DNA of 9,513 bases from contig JAEKLK010000223.1 of NCBI GenBank assembly GCA_019509895.1, positions 1 to 9,513 of the forward strand, given 5' to 3'. Shown here piece by piece: positions 1 to 6,741 of this stretch (the stretch's first letter is position 1; each line of letters begins with the position of its first letter). Origin of the DNA: Betaproteobacteria bacterium (GTDB lineage Bacteria > Pseudomonadota > Gammaproteobacteria > Burkholderiales > SG8-39). Made by a program: the position numbers and the translations under genes. The notes under the pieces are model-generated. The model was not told the DNA's origin, did not search any database, and saw nothing but the letters and a program-made list of their open reading frames with translations.

Positions 1-57
1 GGTGGTACGCGTTCGACGTCGCAGTCCGGCGTCGCGACCAACGGACTATGCGCTACG

Positions 58-624
58 TCAGCGCGTCGTGGTCTTGCGGATTTCCTTCTCGTCAGACCAC
101 TCGAGCAGCCCGTTGCGGATGTTCCAGAGCTGCAGGTTGAACTTGTAATAGACGTCCTTGATGTTCTTCACCTCCTTGACGATGGAGGTGATGTTCCCTT
201 CCATGCGGTACTGCGCTCCGACCATCTGGCCCTTCTCGACCGCGTTTTCCTTCGCGTAGTACTCGGACTGCTGGCGCTTGATCTCTTCGGTCTGCTGGGT
301 CATGCCGGGCGCGTCCACCGCGAAGCGCACCTTGCCACCCTTCTGCAGCTCCGAGCGGATCGAGTCGGTGATAGCGCGCGTGTCGATGTACTCGCTCGTC
401 TTGTTCTTCACTTCCTGCACCGTGACGATCGGCAGGTTGCCGCTTGCGATCGCCGACGCCGTCTGCATCGAGCGCGCCATGGACTCGGCGATGAGCTGCA
501 GGTCCGTCGAGCCGAACTGGTTGGTGACGGTCTCGACGCCGCGCGCGTCGCCGTAGCTCGTCTTTTCGTGCGCGCAGCCCGCGGCCAGCGCGGCAGCGGC
601 GATGATGAGCAGGGTCTTCTTCAT
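58..624 (-). CDS. lpoB: LpoB-type penicillin-binding protein activator lipoprotein
   Basis: Predicted outer-membrane lipoprotein of the LpoB family, which in E. coli reaches through the periplasm to stimulate the peptidoglycan synthase PBP1B. The 188-residue product starts with a lipoprotein signal (MKKTLLIIAAAALAAGC) with the lipidated Cys at residue 17. Ala follows the Cys, so no inner-membrane retention signal is seen. The rest resembles the LpoB globular fold, with VTVQEVKNKTSEYIDTRAITDSIRS near residues 67-91 and YKFNLQLWNIRNGLLEWSDEKEIRK near the C-terminus. The linker after Cys17 is shorter than the Pro-rich linker of E. coli LpoB. The ATG lies 4 nt after the upstream ycfL-like stop. 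An AGGAG Shine-Dalgarno is embedded in the last codons of that gene, so translation is probably coupled. Family assignment is by recognition of motifs and of the YcfL neighbour, which also precedes lpoB in E. coli. Confidence 0.9.
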   Translation of the reverse strand: MKKTLLIIAAAALAAGCAHEKTSYGDARGVETVTNQFGSTDLQLIAESMARSMQTASAIASGNLPIVTVQEVKNKTSEYIDTRAITDSIRSELQKGGKVRFAVDAPGMTQQTEEIKRQQSEYYAKENAVEKGQMVGAQYRMEGNITSIVKEVKNIKDVYYKFNLQLWNIRNGLLEWSDEKEIRKTTTR

Positions 625-628
625 GGCG

Positions 629-1063
629 TCACTCCTGGCTCATCAGGACCAGCCGGAAGTCGACCGCCTTCGCGCTCGGCGCGACTGTGCTGATCATGAG
701 GTTCGAGTTGTTGTAGAGCATGAGCGGCTTCCACGACTCCTCTTCCGCCGCGCGCATGCCCTCGCGGTCGATCCAGCGGAACTTGTAGGCGATGCGCTTC
801 ACGCTCGAGCTGTCGTTGTTCAGATTCGCGTCGATCTTGAGCAGGTCGCCGGTCTTCGAGCAGCGCAGCTCGGTCGGCTGAATGGTGGTGCGCCGGCCCT
901 CGCTCGCGGTCTTTGCCCGCACCAGGTCGCCCATCGAGCCCACCTTCTCCTCGCCGATCGGGCAGCCGAAGGCGAACCCGGGCTGCTCGAAGCCCTTTTT
1001 GGTGGCGCAGCCGGCCACGAGTACCACCCCGGCGACCGCGGTCACAAGCCATTTCACATTCAT
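629..1063 (-). CDS. YcfL family (DUF1425) lipoprotein
   Basis: A 144-residue lipoprotein with signal peptide MNVKWLVTAVAGVVLVAGC and lipidated Cys at residue 19, followed by Ala-Thr (predicted outer membrane). The mature part is a small domain matching the DUF1425/YcfL style: LKIDANLNNDSSSVKRIAYKFRWIDREGM near residues 75-103, then a WKPLMLYNNSNLMISTVAPS segment and a closing FRLVLM strand. YcfL has no firm biochemical function. Its family is repeatedly found beside lpoB, as here, which hints at a role with PBP1B activation (inference). The start ATG shares one base with the stop of the upstream COG3014-type gene (TGATG). A GGGAGAT Shine-Dalgarno lies a few bases upstream, inside that gene's last codons. 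An alternative ORF in another frame over this stretch is a shadow. Confidence 0.85.
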   Translation of the reverse strand: MNVKWLVTAVAGVVLVAGCATKKGFEQPGFAFGCPIGEEKVGSMGDLVRAKTASEGRRTTIQPTELRCSKTGDLLKIDANLNNDSSSVKRIAYKFRWIDREGMRAAEEESWKPLMLYNNSNLMISTVAPSAKAVDFRLVLMSQE

Positions 1064-2421
1064 CAGGATCTCCCTTGGGGCGCGTTCACGTATAGGCGCC
1101 CGGACAGTAGTCGAAAGTCTATCACCGCGTAGCGGCCGGAGATGTCGACGCGCGCCACCTGCTCGCCGGCGAAAGTCTGCAACGCGACTTCGTGCACGCC
1201 CGGCGGCAGTCGCACGCGGCCAATGGAGACCTCCCCCGGCAGCGTGCGCCAGGTGCGGTCGTCAGCGCCCTGCAGGAATGCTGCAAGGGCGAACGCGCCG
1301 ATGGCCGCGGCCGCCCCGGCCTGCTTGTCCGAATGCTGCTGCGCCTGGTACTGCAGCACCGCGCTCGTGGTGGCGCGCACTGTGGCGCGCAGCATGATGC
1401 TCGGCATGTCGTCCTTCAGGCTGCGCCGTGCCATGAGATCGATGCTGGTGATGCGCGAAAGGGGCACCCGCTGCGCGCCGCCGACGGTGATACCGAGCGC
1501 GGCATCGGCGAACGGCCCTGGTGCGAGCACCGGGAACGAGAAAGGAATGACGATGAAATTGTTGTTCACCGGCACGGGCAGGCGGAACTGCTGCCCGCGC
1601 AACGCCGGCGCGGCGCCGGCGGAGACGATGAACAGCACCTCCGTCATGCCGTCGTCTGCGCCGGAGAGCCGGCTCTCGAGGCCACGCAGCGCCTCTTCGA
1701 GCGCCGGATTGTTCGGCTGCAGCTCGTTCGCCAGGCGGTAGCCCGGTGCAGCGAGGCTCGGCTCGCCGAGGGATTCATAGACGAACCCGGCGAGGTAATG
1801 GGAGAGCGCGCTCTGGTAGCCGTTCTTGAGCGCGTTCACTTCCGCATTGTCGATCGTCTCGACCGGGTAGCCGTTCAGCTCCTTGAAGCTCGTCTTCGCG
1901 CCGCGCTTCCTCGCCTGGGCTTCGACTTCCGCGAGCTCCTTCGCGCGCGAGAGCGCAATCTGCGCCTCGAGCTCATGCGTCTGCTTGATGGCGACGCGGG
2001 CGTCGTCGAAGCGGCCCGTGGCGAGCTGGTTGAGCGCCATGTAGGTCAGCAGCATCACCTTCTCGTAGTCGTGCGGCTCGTAGGTGCGCACGCGGTCGCT
2101 CACCACGTAGCTCGACGCGCTGCGCAGCAGGTCGGACGCAGTGCGCTCGTTCGTCTCGATCCGCTTCTGCGCCGCCAGCCACGCCTTCTGGCTCTCGTCG
2201 TAGCGATTGCGCATGCGCTCGAGCATGCCGAGCTCGAAGTAGTAGAGAAGGTCCTTGTCGCTGCTGCGGTTATTCGCCTCGAGATTGCTGATCGCGGCAT
2301 CGACATTTCCCGTGCCGGCGCGGTTGAGCGTCGAAACGAGCTCGGCGTCGTAGCTGCGTGTGGCGGCGCAGCCAGCAAGGCCGACGATGAGGGCGGCTGC
2401 TATGCAGCGCCAGGATGACAT
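1063..2421 (-). CDS. COG3014-type TPR-like lipoprotein
   Basis: A 452-residue predicted lipoprotein with signal MSSWRCIAAALIVGLAGC, Cys18 lipidated, followed by Ala-Ala. Residues about 25-250 are helical and TPR-like. They include a repeat-like stretch rich in Leu, Ala and Tyr (LLYYFELGMLERMRNRYDE), and YLAGFVYESLGEPSLAAPGYRLANELQPNNPALEEAL is a clear TPR-style unit. The C-terminal ~190 residues are beta-rich, with conserved-looking NNFIVIPFSFPVL and FRLLSGRLYVN segments. This resembles the uncharacterised COG3014 family, which I recall near YcfL/LpoB genes in other proteobacteria. No enzymatic motif is visible. An AGGGAGAG Shine-Dalgarno sits just before the ATG. The stop overlaps the ycfL-like start by one base, so the genes are probably one transcription unit. 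The function is unknown; a scaffold role in envelope assembly is only inference. Confidence 0.8.
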   Translation of the reverse strand: MSSWRCIAAALIVGLAGCAATRSYDAELVSTLNRAGTGNVDAAISNLEANNRSSDKDLLYYFELGMLERMRNRYDESQKAWLAAQKRIETNERTASDLLRSASSYVVSDRVRTYEPHDYEKVMLLTYMALNQLATGRFDDARVAIKQTHELEAQIALSRAKELAEVEAQARKRGAKTSFKELNGYPVETIDNAEVNALKNGYQSALSHYLAGFVYESLGEPSLAAPGYRLANELQPNNPALEEALRGLESRLSGADDGMTEVLFIVSAGAAPALRGQQFRLPVPVNNNFIVIPFSFPVLAPGPFADAALGITVGGAQRVPLSRITSIDLMARRSLKDDMPSIMLRATVRATTSAVLQYQAQQHSDKQAGAAAAIGAFALAAFLQGADDRTWRTLPGEVSIGRVRLPPGVHEVALQTFAGEQVARVDISGRYAVIDFRLLSGRLYVNAPQGRS

Positions 2422-2473
2422 GCTCTCCCTGCGCGGGTGATCCGCTTGTAGGTGGTCTGTCCATCTTACGCCC

Positions 2474-2490
2474 GCGCCGCACTGCGGCGC
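2474..2490. repeat. GC-rich hairpin between the M48 and COG3014-type genes
   Basis: A perfect 7-bp stem (GCGCCGC / GCGGCGC) with a 3-nt loop lies in the 84-bp gap between the M48 metallopeptidase stop and the COG3014-type gene start. No T-run follows on the minus strand, so it is not a standard intrinsic terminator. It could stabilise or partly attenuate the minus-strand transcript, separating expression of the protease from the three lipoproteins downstream. Confidence 0.5.
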
Positions 2491-2505
2491 CGGACGTACG
2501 CCCTG

Positions 2506-3402
2506 CTAGTTTTTCGCGGCCGGGGAGGGCTTGACGCCGCCGAGCGGCACCGCAGGCACGTTGACGTAGCGGTGCGCGGCGGGCGGGCTCGCTTTCGCCG
2601 CGAGGTACACCGGCTCGAGCTTCGCGCCCAACTCTTTCAGCTTCGCGGCGCGGTTCTCCGGCGCCGGGTGCGTCGAGAGGAATTCCATCGGGCCGCCGCC
2701 GCCGACTTTCGCCATTTTTTCCCACAACGTCACGGCGGACTTGGGATCGTAGCCGGCGTGCGCGGCGAGCTGGATGCCGACGGCGTCCGCCTCCGCCTCG
2801 CTCTCGCGGCTGTTTGGCAACGTGACCGCGAGTTGTGCAGCCGCGTCCATCGCCTGGCCGCCGGCGCTGCCGATGCCGGCCACGGCGCCGAGGAGCGACA
2901 CGCCAAGGCTGGTCGAGCGTGCCACCGACATCCGCTCGCGCGTATGGTCGAGGAGCGCGTGGCTGATCTCATGCCCCATCACCTGCGCCAGCTCGTCATC
3001 CGTGGCCTTGAGCTGCTCCCACATGCCGGTATAGATGGCCATCTTGCCGCCGGCCATGCAGAAGGCATTGACCGTCTTCGGGTCGTTGATCACCTGCACT
3101 TCCCAGCGCCAGCTCGCGGAATCAGGCCGGAACTTGATCGCCTGGGCAATCAGGCGGTCGCTGATCTCATGAGTCTTGCGCGCGCGGGCGCTGTCCTTGT
3201 CCCCGGACTTCTCGATCTTCTGCTTCTTGTCGAGGTCCGCCATCATCTGCTGATAGGCTTGCGCCGAGCCTTGGATCGCCTCGCTCTCGGAGACGAGTCC
3301 CACGAGCTGGCTTCGCCCGGTGATCGGGTTCGTCGAGCAGCCGGCGAGCACCGCAAGGCCGAGCAGCGAGCTCGCCAGCCCTCTCCTGAGCTTCGTTTTC
3401 AT
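2506..3402 (-). CDS. M48 family zinc metallopeptidase lipoprotein
   Basis: A 298-residue membrane-anchored zinc endopeptidase related to LoiP/BepA-type M48 proteases, which act in outer-membrane quality control. The signal peptide MKTKLRRGLASSLLGLAVLAGC places the lipidated Cys at residue 22, followed by Ser-Thr (predicted outer membrane, periplasmic face). The zinc motif HEISH is at residues 144-148 within ELAQVMGHEISHALLDH. The third ligand is probably Glu202 in SRESEAEADAVG. The typical upstream strand VNAFCMAGGKMAIYTGM (about 111-127) and the STHPAPENR segment (about 243-251) are present. All expected catalytic residues are visible, so it should be active. The C-terminal ~40 residues are Ala/Pro-rich and look disordered. 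No good Shine-Dalgarno precedes the ATG; a TACAAT hexamer ends 7 nt upstream of it. The exact substrate is unknown. Confidence 0.92.
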   Translation of the reverse strand: MKTKLRRGLASSLLGLAVLAGCSTNPITGRSQLVGLVSESEAIQGSAQAYQQMMADLDKKQKIEKSGDKDSARARKTHEISDRLIAQAIKFRPDSASWRWEVQVINDPKTVNAFCMAGGKMAIYTGMWEQLKATDDELAQVMGHEISHALLDHTRERMSVARSTSLGVSLLGAVAGIGSAGGQAMDAAAQLAVTLPNSRESEAEADAVGIQLAAHAGYDPKSAVTLWEKMAKVGGGGPMEFLSTHPAPENRAAKLKELGAKLEPVYLAAKASPPAAHRYVNVPAVPLGGVKPSPAAKN

Positions 3403-3408
3403 CGGGCG

Positions 3409-3414
3409 ATTGTA
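3409..3414 (-). promoter_or_regulatory. Candidate -10 element, possible leaderless start of the M48 gene
   Basis: On the minus strand TACAAT (5 of 6 to TATAAT) is followed by exactly six bases and then the M48 gene's ATG. Transcription would therefore begin at or next to the A of the start codon. The lack of a Shine-Dalgarno fits a leaderless mRNA. The weak point is the -35 region: no TTGACA-like hexamer is seen at 16-18 bp. Confidence 0.3.
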
Positions 3415-3654
3415 AGCACGCCCTCGCTACCCTAGATGTAACTGATTGTCTTCACTTTTCCGTGCCGCACGGGTTTGCCGCACCGCGAGATGTCGCGAGC
3501 GACGGCTGCCGCTACAATCATGGCGCTCGTGTTCACTGCAATACCCGGCCGGCCGCGCAGCAAGAAACACCCTCAGGAACCCCTGTTTGCTTCCCCTCCG
3601 TTGTGGATCCACGCCTCGGCGGCCGCCAGGTGCTTTCTCGGAAAGGAAAGTCCG

Positions 3655-3834
3655 TTGCTGATCTCCCGTCGTCGTGAAGCAAAGCGCCGCGCGCTGCTGC
3701 AGATGCTAGACCGCCTCCCGATCCGCACCGAGGGCCGCGCCGTGCGGCCGCTGGCGGTGAAGCCGGCCGCGCCGGCGGAGGTGCCGCTCACGCGGCCCAC
3801 GACCGGCGCTGCGCCCACCCGCGCTCAGAAGTAA
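3655..3834 (+). CDS. Possible small basic protein, TTG start
   Basis: Candidate 59-residue protein, convergent with lon. The frame is open well upstream, but the best-supported start is TTG at 3655: AAGGA at 3643-3647 lies 7 nt before it. The product begins MLISRRREAKRRALLQMLDRLPIR, a basic amphipathic helix, and ends in an Ala/Pro/Thr-rich tail (TRPTTGAAPTRAQK). No signal peptide, membrane segment or known domain is visible. A plus-strand TACAAT at 3513-3518 could be a -10 element, giving a leader of about 130 nt. I do not recognise the family. It could be a chance ORF in high-GC DNA; the ribosome-binding site and the absence of a competing gene are the only support. Confidence 0.33.
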   Translation: MLISRRREAKRRALLQMLDRLPIRTEGRAVRPLAVKPAAPAEVPLTRPTTGAAPTRAQK

Positions 3835-3847
3835 AACCCCGCGCGAA

Positions 3848-6274
3848 CTAGGCGGCTGTCTTTTCCCGCTTCGGCAGCTCGCCGATGGCGGTCCTGATCG
3901 CGTCCTCCACGCGCTCTAGGAACACGAACTCGAGCTTCGCCTTGGCCTCGGCCGGCACGTCCTCGAGGTCCTTTTCGTTGCGCTTGGGCAGCATCACGGT
4001 CTTTATGCCGGCGCGCAGCGCGGCGAGCGTCTTCTCCTTCACGCCGCCGATCGGCAGCACCAGGCCGCGGAGCGAGATCTCGCCCGTCATCGCCACGTCG
4101 TGCCGGATCGGCGCGTCGAGAAGCAGCGAGACGAGGGCGAGGAACATCGCCACGCCGGCGCTCGGTCCGTCCTTGGGCGTCGCGCCCGCCGGCACGTGCA
4201 CGTGGATGTCCACCTTGTCGAACGCCTCGCCGAGGAAGGTGCGCGCGAGCGTCAGCGCCGCCTGGGCGGACTCCTTCATCACCTCGCCAAGCTGGCCCGT
4301 GAGGATCAGCTTGCCGTTGCCCGGCACCTTGGACGCCTCGATGAAGAGGATGTCGCCGCCCACCGGCGTCCACGCGAGGCCGGTCGCCACCCCCGGCACG
4401 GAGGTACGCTCGGCCACCTCGTTCTCGAAGCGGCGCGCGCCGAGGATCGTGTGCAGGTCTTCGAGCGTGACCTTCACCTTCTCGGCCCGGCCTTCGGCCA
4501 CTTGCATGGCGACATGCCGCAGCACGGCGCCGATCTCGCGCTCGAGGTTGCGCACGCCGGCTTCGCGCGTGTAGTCGCGAATGAGCGCGCGCAGCACATC
4601 GTCGCTGAGGGCGAAGTCCTCGACCGCCCGGTCCGCCGACAGCAGGCCATTGGCCTCGAGCTGCCGCTTCACCAGGTAGCGCTTGGCGATCTCCAGTTTC
4701 TCTTCCTCGGTGTAGCCGGGGAGCTGGATGATCTCCATGCGATCGCGTAGCGGCCCCGGGATCGTGTCGAGCATGTTCGCCGTGGTGATGAACATGACCT
4801 TCGACAGGTCGAAGTCGACGCCGAGATAGTTGTCCCGGAAACGGCTGTTCTGCTCCGGGTCCAGAACCTCCAGCAGAGCGCTCGCCGGATCGCCATGGAA
4901 GCCGCCCTGACCGAGCTTGTCGATCTCGTCGAACATCACTACCGCGTTCTTGGACTCTGCGCGGCGCAGCGCCTGGATCACGTTGCCGGGCAGCGAGCCG
5001 ATGTAGGTGCGGCGGTGCCCGCGAATCTCGGCCTCATCGTGCACGCCGCCGAGCGCGATGCGCTGGAACTTGCGTGCCGTCGCGCGGGCGATCGACTGGC
5101 CGAGCGAGGTCTTGCCGACTCCCGGCGGACCGACGAAGCACAGGATCGGGCTCTTCCCGGTCGGGTTGAGCTTGCGTACGGCAAGGTGCTCGAGGATGCG
5201 CCGCTTGATCTTCTCGAGGCCGTAGTGGTCCTCGTCGAGCACCTTCCTCGCTTGCGCGATGTCGATCGGCTTTTGCGCCTCGTCCTTCCACGGCAGCTCG
5301 GCGAGCCACTCGAGATAGGTGCGCAGCATCGAGCCTTCGGCGCTCCCCTCGCCCATGCGCTGCAGGCGCTTGAGCTCCTTCATGGCGTGCTTGTGCACGT
5401 CCTCGGGCATGCCGCCCTCTTCGAGCTGCTTCTTCAGCTCCTCCAGCTCGGCGCCCGTGTCCTCGTCCTCGCCCAGCTCCTTCTGGATCTGGCGAAGCTG
5501 CTCGCGCAGCACGTGCTCGCGCTGGCGCGAATCGAACTCCTTCTTGGTCTTGTCGCCGATCTCCTTCGAGATGCGCAGGACCCCGACGCGCTCCCCGAGC
5601 AGCTGCAGCACCTTATCCAGCCGCGCGCGCAGGTCGAAGGTTTCCAGCAACGCCTGCTTCTCCTCCAGCTTGACGTCGAGGAGATTGCCGACCATATCTG
5701 CGAGCAGCGCAGGCGAGGTCATGCCCTGCACGACGACCGCAAGCTCCTCCGGCGCGTTCGGCAGGAGCTCGATCGCCTCCACTGACTGGGCCTTCAATTG
5801 CAGGAAGCGCGCTTCGATGTCGCGCGGGAGCGCTTCCTTCTCTTCAGGCTGCTCGATGTACTGGACGCGCGCCACCAGGAACGGCCAGCCCTCGAGGAAC
5901 TCGAGCGCGCGGAAGCGGCTCTGGCCCTGCACCACCATGTGGTGCGCGCCTTCGCCGCCGGTGATGTAGCGCACGACCTGGCCCGCCGTGCCGACCCAGT
6001 AGAGGTCCTCCGGCTTCACCTGGTTCTTCTGCCCATCCTTCTGCAGCAGGAAACCGACCTTGCGCTCGGTGCGCGCGGCTTCCTGTGCCGCGGCGACCGA
6101 CATCGGGCGGCCGACGGTGATCGGCGAAATGACGCCCGGGAAGAGCACGTTATTCCTCATCGGGATGAGGATCAGCGCGTCTTCGGGCAGCGGCTTCAGC
6201 GCGCCGCCGCGCGCGCGTTCGGTCGTGCCGGTCGCGGCCGGTGGGTTGTCCTGCGCCAGCACTCGTGGATTCAT
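3848..6274 (-). CDS. lon: ATP-dependent protease Lon (LonA)
   Basis: Full-length 808-residue LonA, the cytoplasmic ATP-dependent serine protease that unfolds and degrades misfolded and selected regulatory proteins as a homohexamer. The order is an N-terminal substrate-binding domain (about 35-235, starting LPEDALILIPMRNNVLFPG), a coiled-coil-rich linker (about 240-310), and the AAA+ module with Walker A GPPGVGKT (382-389) and Walker B VVMFDEID (445-452). The protease domain follows, with Ser705 in KDGPSAG and Lys748 in GGVKEK as the catalytic dyad; their spacing of 43 equals that of E. coli Ser679/Lys722. The ~30 residues before the conserved domain are a low-complexity extension. The ATG overlaps the Hsp20 stop by 4 nt (ATGA). 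Its AAGGA Shine-Dalgarno lies in the last Hsp20 codons, so translation is probably coupled to that chaperone gene. No separate promoter was recognised. Confidence 0.98.
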   Translation of the reverse strand: MNPRVLAQDNPPAATGTTERARGGALKPLPEDALILIPMRNNVLFPGVISPITVGRPMSVAAAQEAARTERKVGFLLQKDGQKNQVKPEDLYWVGTAGQVVRYITGGEGAHHMVVQGQSRFRALEFLEGWPFLVARVQYIEQPEEKEALPRDIEARFLQLKAQSVEAIELLPNAPEELAVVVQGMTSPALLADMVGNLLDVKLEEKQALLETFDLRARLDKVLQLLGERVGVLRISKEIGDKTKKEFDSRQREHVLREQLRQIQKELGEDEDTGAELEELKKQLEEGGMPEDVHKHAMKELKRLQRMGEGSAEGSMLRTYLEWLAELPWKDEAQKPIDIAQARKVLDEDHYGLEKIKRRILEHLAVRKLNPTGKSPILCFVGPPGVGKTSLGQSIARATARKFQRIALGGVHDEAEIRGHRRTYIGSLPGNVIQALRRAESKNAVVMFDEIDKLGQGGFHGDPASALLEVLDPEQNSRFRDNYLGVDFDLSKVMFITTANMLDTIPGPLRDRMEIIQLPGYTEEEKLEIAKRYLVKRQLEANGLLSADRAVEDFALSDDVLRALIRDYTREAGVRNLEREIGAVLRHVAMQVAEGRAEKVKVTLEDLHTILGARRFENEVAERTSVPGVATGLAWTPVGGDILFIEASKVPGNGKLILTGQLGEVMKESAQAALTLARTFLGEAFDKVDIHVHVPAGATPKDGPSAGVAMFLALVSLLLDAPIRHDVAMTGEISLRGLVLPIGGVKEKTLAALRAGIKTVMLPKRNEKDLEDVPAEAKAKLEFVFLERVEDAIRTAIGELPKREKTAA

Positions 6275-6702
6275 GCGCCTTCCTTTTTCTTCAGGACCAG
6301 GGTCAGCACGCCGTCGACCAGCGTCTTCTCGACCAGCTCGACCGGCGCGTACGGGTCAGCGAGCGGAAGTGCGATCTGGCGCTCGAAGCGGCCGTAGGGG
6401 ATCTCGATGCGATGGACATTGAGCGTGTCGCCCGTGCACGGGAATGCGCGGGCGGCGGAAATAGTGAGACCGCCCGGGTCGACGGATAAAGTGATGGAAT
6501 CGGCGCGCACGCCGGGAAGCGCCACCTGCACGCGGAGGTGCTCCTCGGTCTCGGTGATATCGACCGGCGGCTCCCACGCGACCGTGGTGTGCTGGAAAAA
6601 CTGGCGCTGCAGGCGCTCGGCGCGCTCGAGCATCGACAGCGCCTCGCCCCACATCCAACTGGACAATTCTCGCGATCTCACCGGGCCTATGTGGCGGCGC
6701 AC
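6271..6702 (-). CDS. Hsp20 / alpha-crystallin family small heat-shock protein
   Basis: An ATP-independent holdase that binds unfolding proteins. The alpha-crystallin domain runs from about residue 42 (WEPPVDITETEEHLRVQVALPGV) to 138. It contains the typical IPYGRFERQIALP segment and ends with LVDGVLTLVLKKK. The usual C-terminal IXI/V tail used for oligomer assembly is absent, as the protein stops six residues after the last strand. The longest frame starts at GTG 6702 (143 residues). Codons 4-15 of that frame include rare ATA, AGA and CGA in an otherwise GC3-rich gene, so ATG at 6654 (residue 17, MWGEALSMLERAERL) may be the true start; neither has a strong Shine-Dalgarno. The stop overlaps the lon start by 4 nt. 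In E. coli Lon degrades the small heat-shock protein IbpA/B, so the pairing makes functional sense. Confidence 0.92.
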   Translation of the reverse strand: MRRHIGPVRSRELSSWMWGEALSMLERAERLQRQFFQHTTVAWEPPVDITETEEHLRVQVALPGVRADSITLSVDPGGLTISAARAFPCTGDTLNVHRIEIPYGRFERQIALPLADPYAPVELVEKTLVDGVLTLVLKKKEGA

Positions 6703-6717
6703 GCCCCCACAATCAAG
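6687..6717 (-). promoter_or_regulatory. Candidate sigma-32 heat-shock promoter for Hsp20-lon
   Basis: Minus-strand CTTGATT (6717-6711) resembles the RpoH -35 CTTGAAA. After a 16-nt spacer comes CCACATAG (6694-6687), which resembles the -10 CCCCATNT with five of seven defined positions. Transcription would begin near 6680, inside the longest Hsp20 frame and upstream of ATG 6654. The match is imperfect, but the placement fits a heat-shock gene and the rare-codon evidence for a later start. Confidence 0.35.
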
Positions 6718-6741
6718 GCCGTTGCAAGAAACGCTCCGAAA

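Larger units (their letters stand above)
3403..3847. other. 445-bp gap between the M48 and lon genes
   Basis: This stretch lies between the M48 start and the lon stop. It holds the possible M48 promoter at its left end. On the plus strand there is a TACAAT hexamer at 3513-3518 without a convincing -35 box, and a possible short ORF (3655-3834). Two perfect 10-bp palindromes, GTGGATCCAC (3603-3612) and GGCGGCCGCC (3618-3627), lie close together. No tRNA fold and no clear intrinsic terminator for lon could be seen. Confidence 0.5.

Noticed and set aside
1..57. Possible start of a further gene downstream of lpoB
   Set aside because: Only 57 bases are visible, with no clear start codon plus ribosome-binding site and no terminator.
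1192..2418. Long plus-strand open frame (408 codons) opposite the COG3014-type gene
   Set aside because: It is antisense to a gene with a lipobox, a Shine-Dalgarno and TPR-like content. Its product is Arg/Ala/Val-rich with no domain, typical of shadow frames in high-GC DNA.
3603..3627. Two adjacent perfect 10-bp palindromes, GTGGATCCAC and GGCGGCCGCC
   Set aside because: Short uninterrupted palindromes of this kind arise by chance in GC-rich DNA, and neither has a loop or T-run suggesting a terminator or operator.
4895..5785. Plus-strand open frame opposite lon
   Set aside because: Its Leu/Arg/Ala-rich translation is the mirror of lon codons and carries no motif; lon is certain here.
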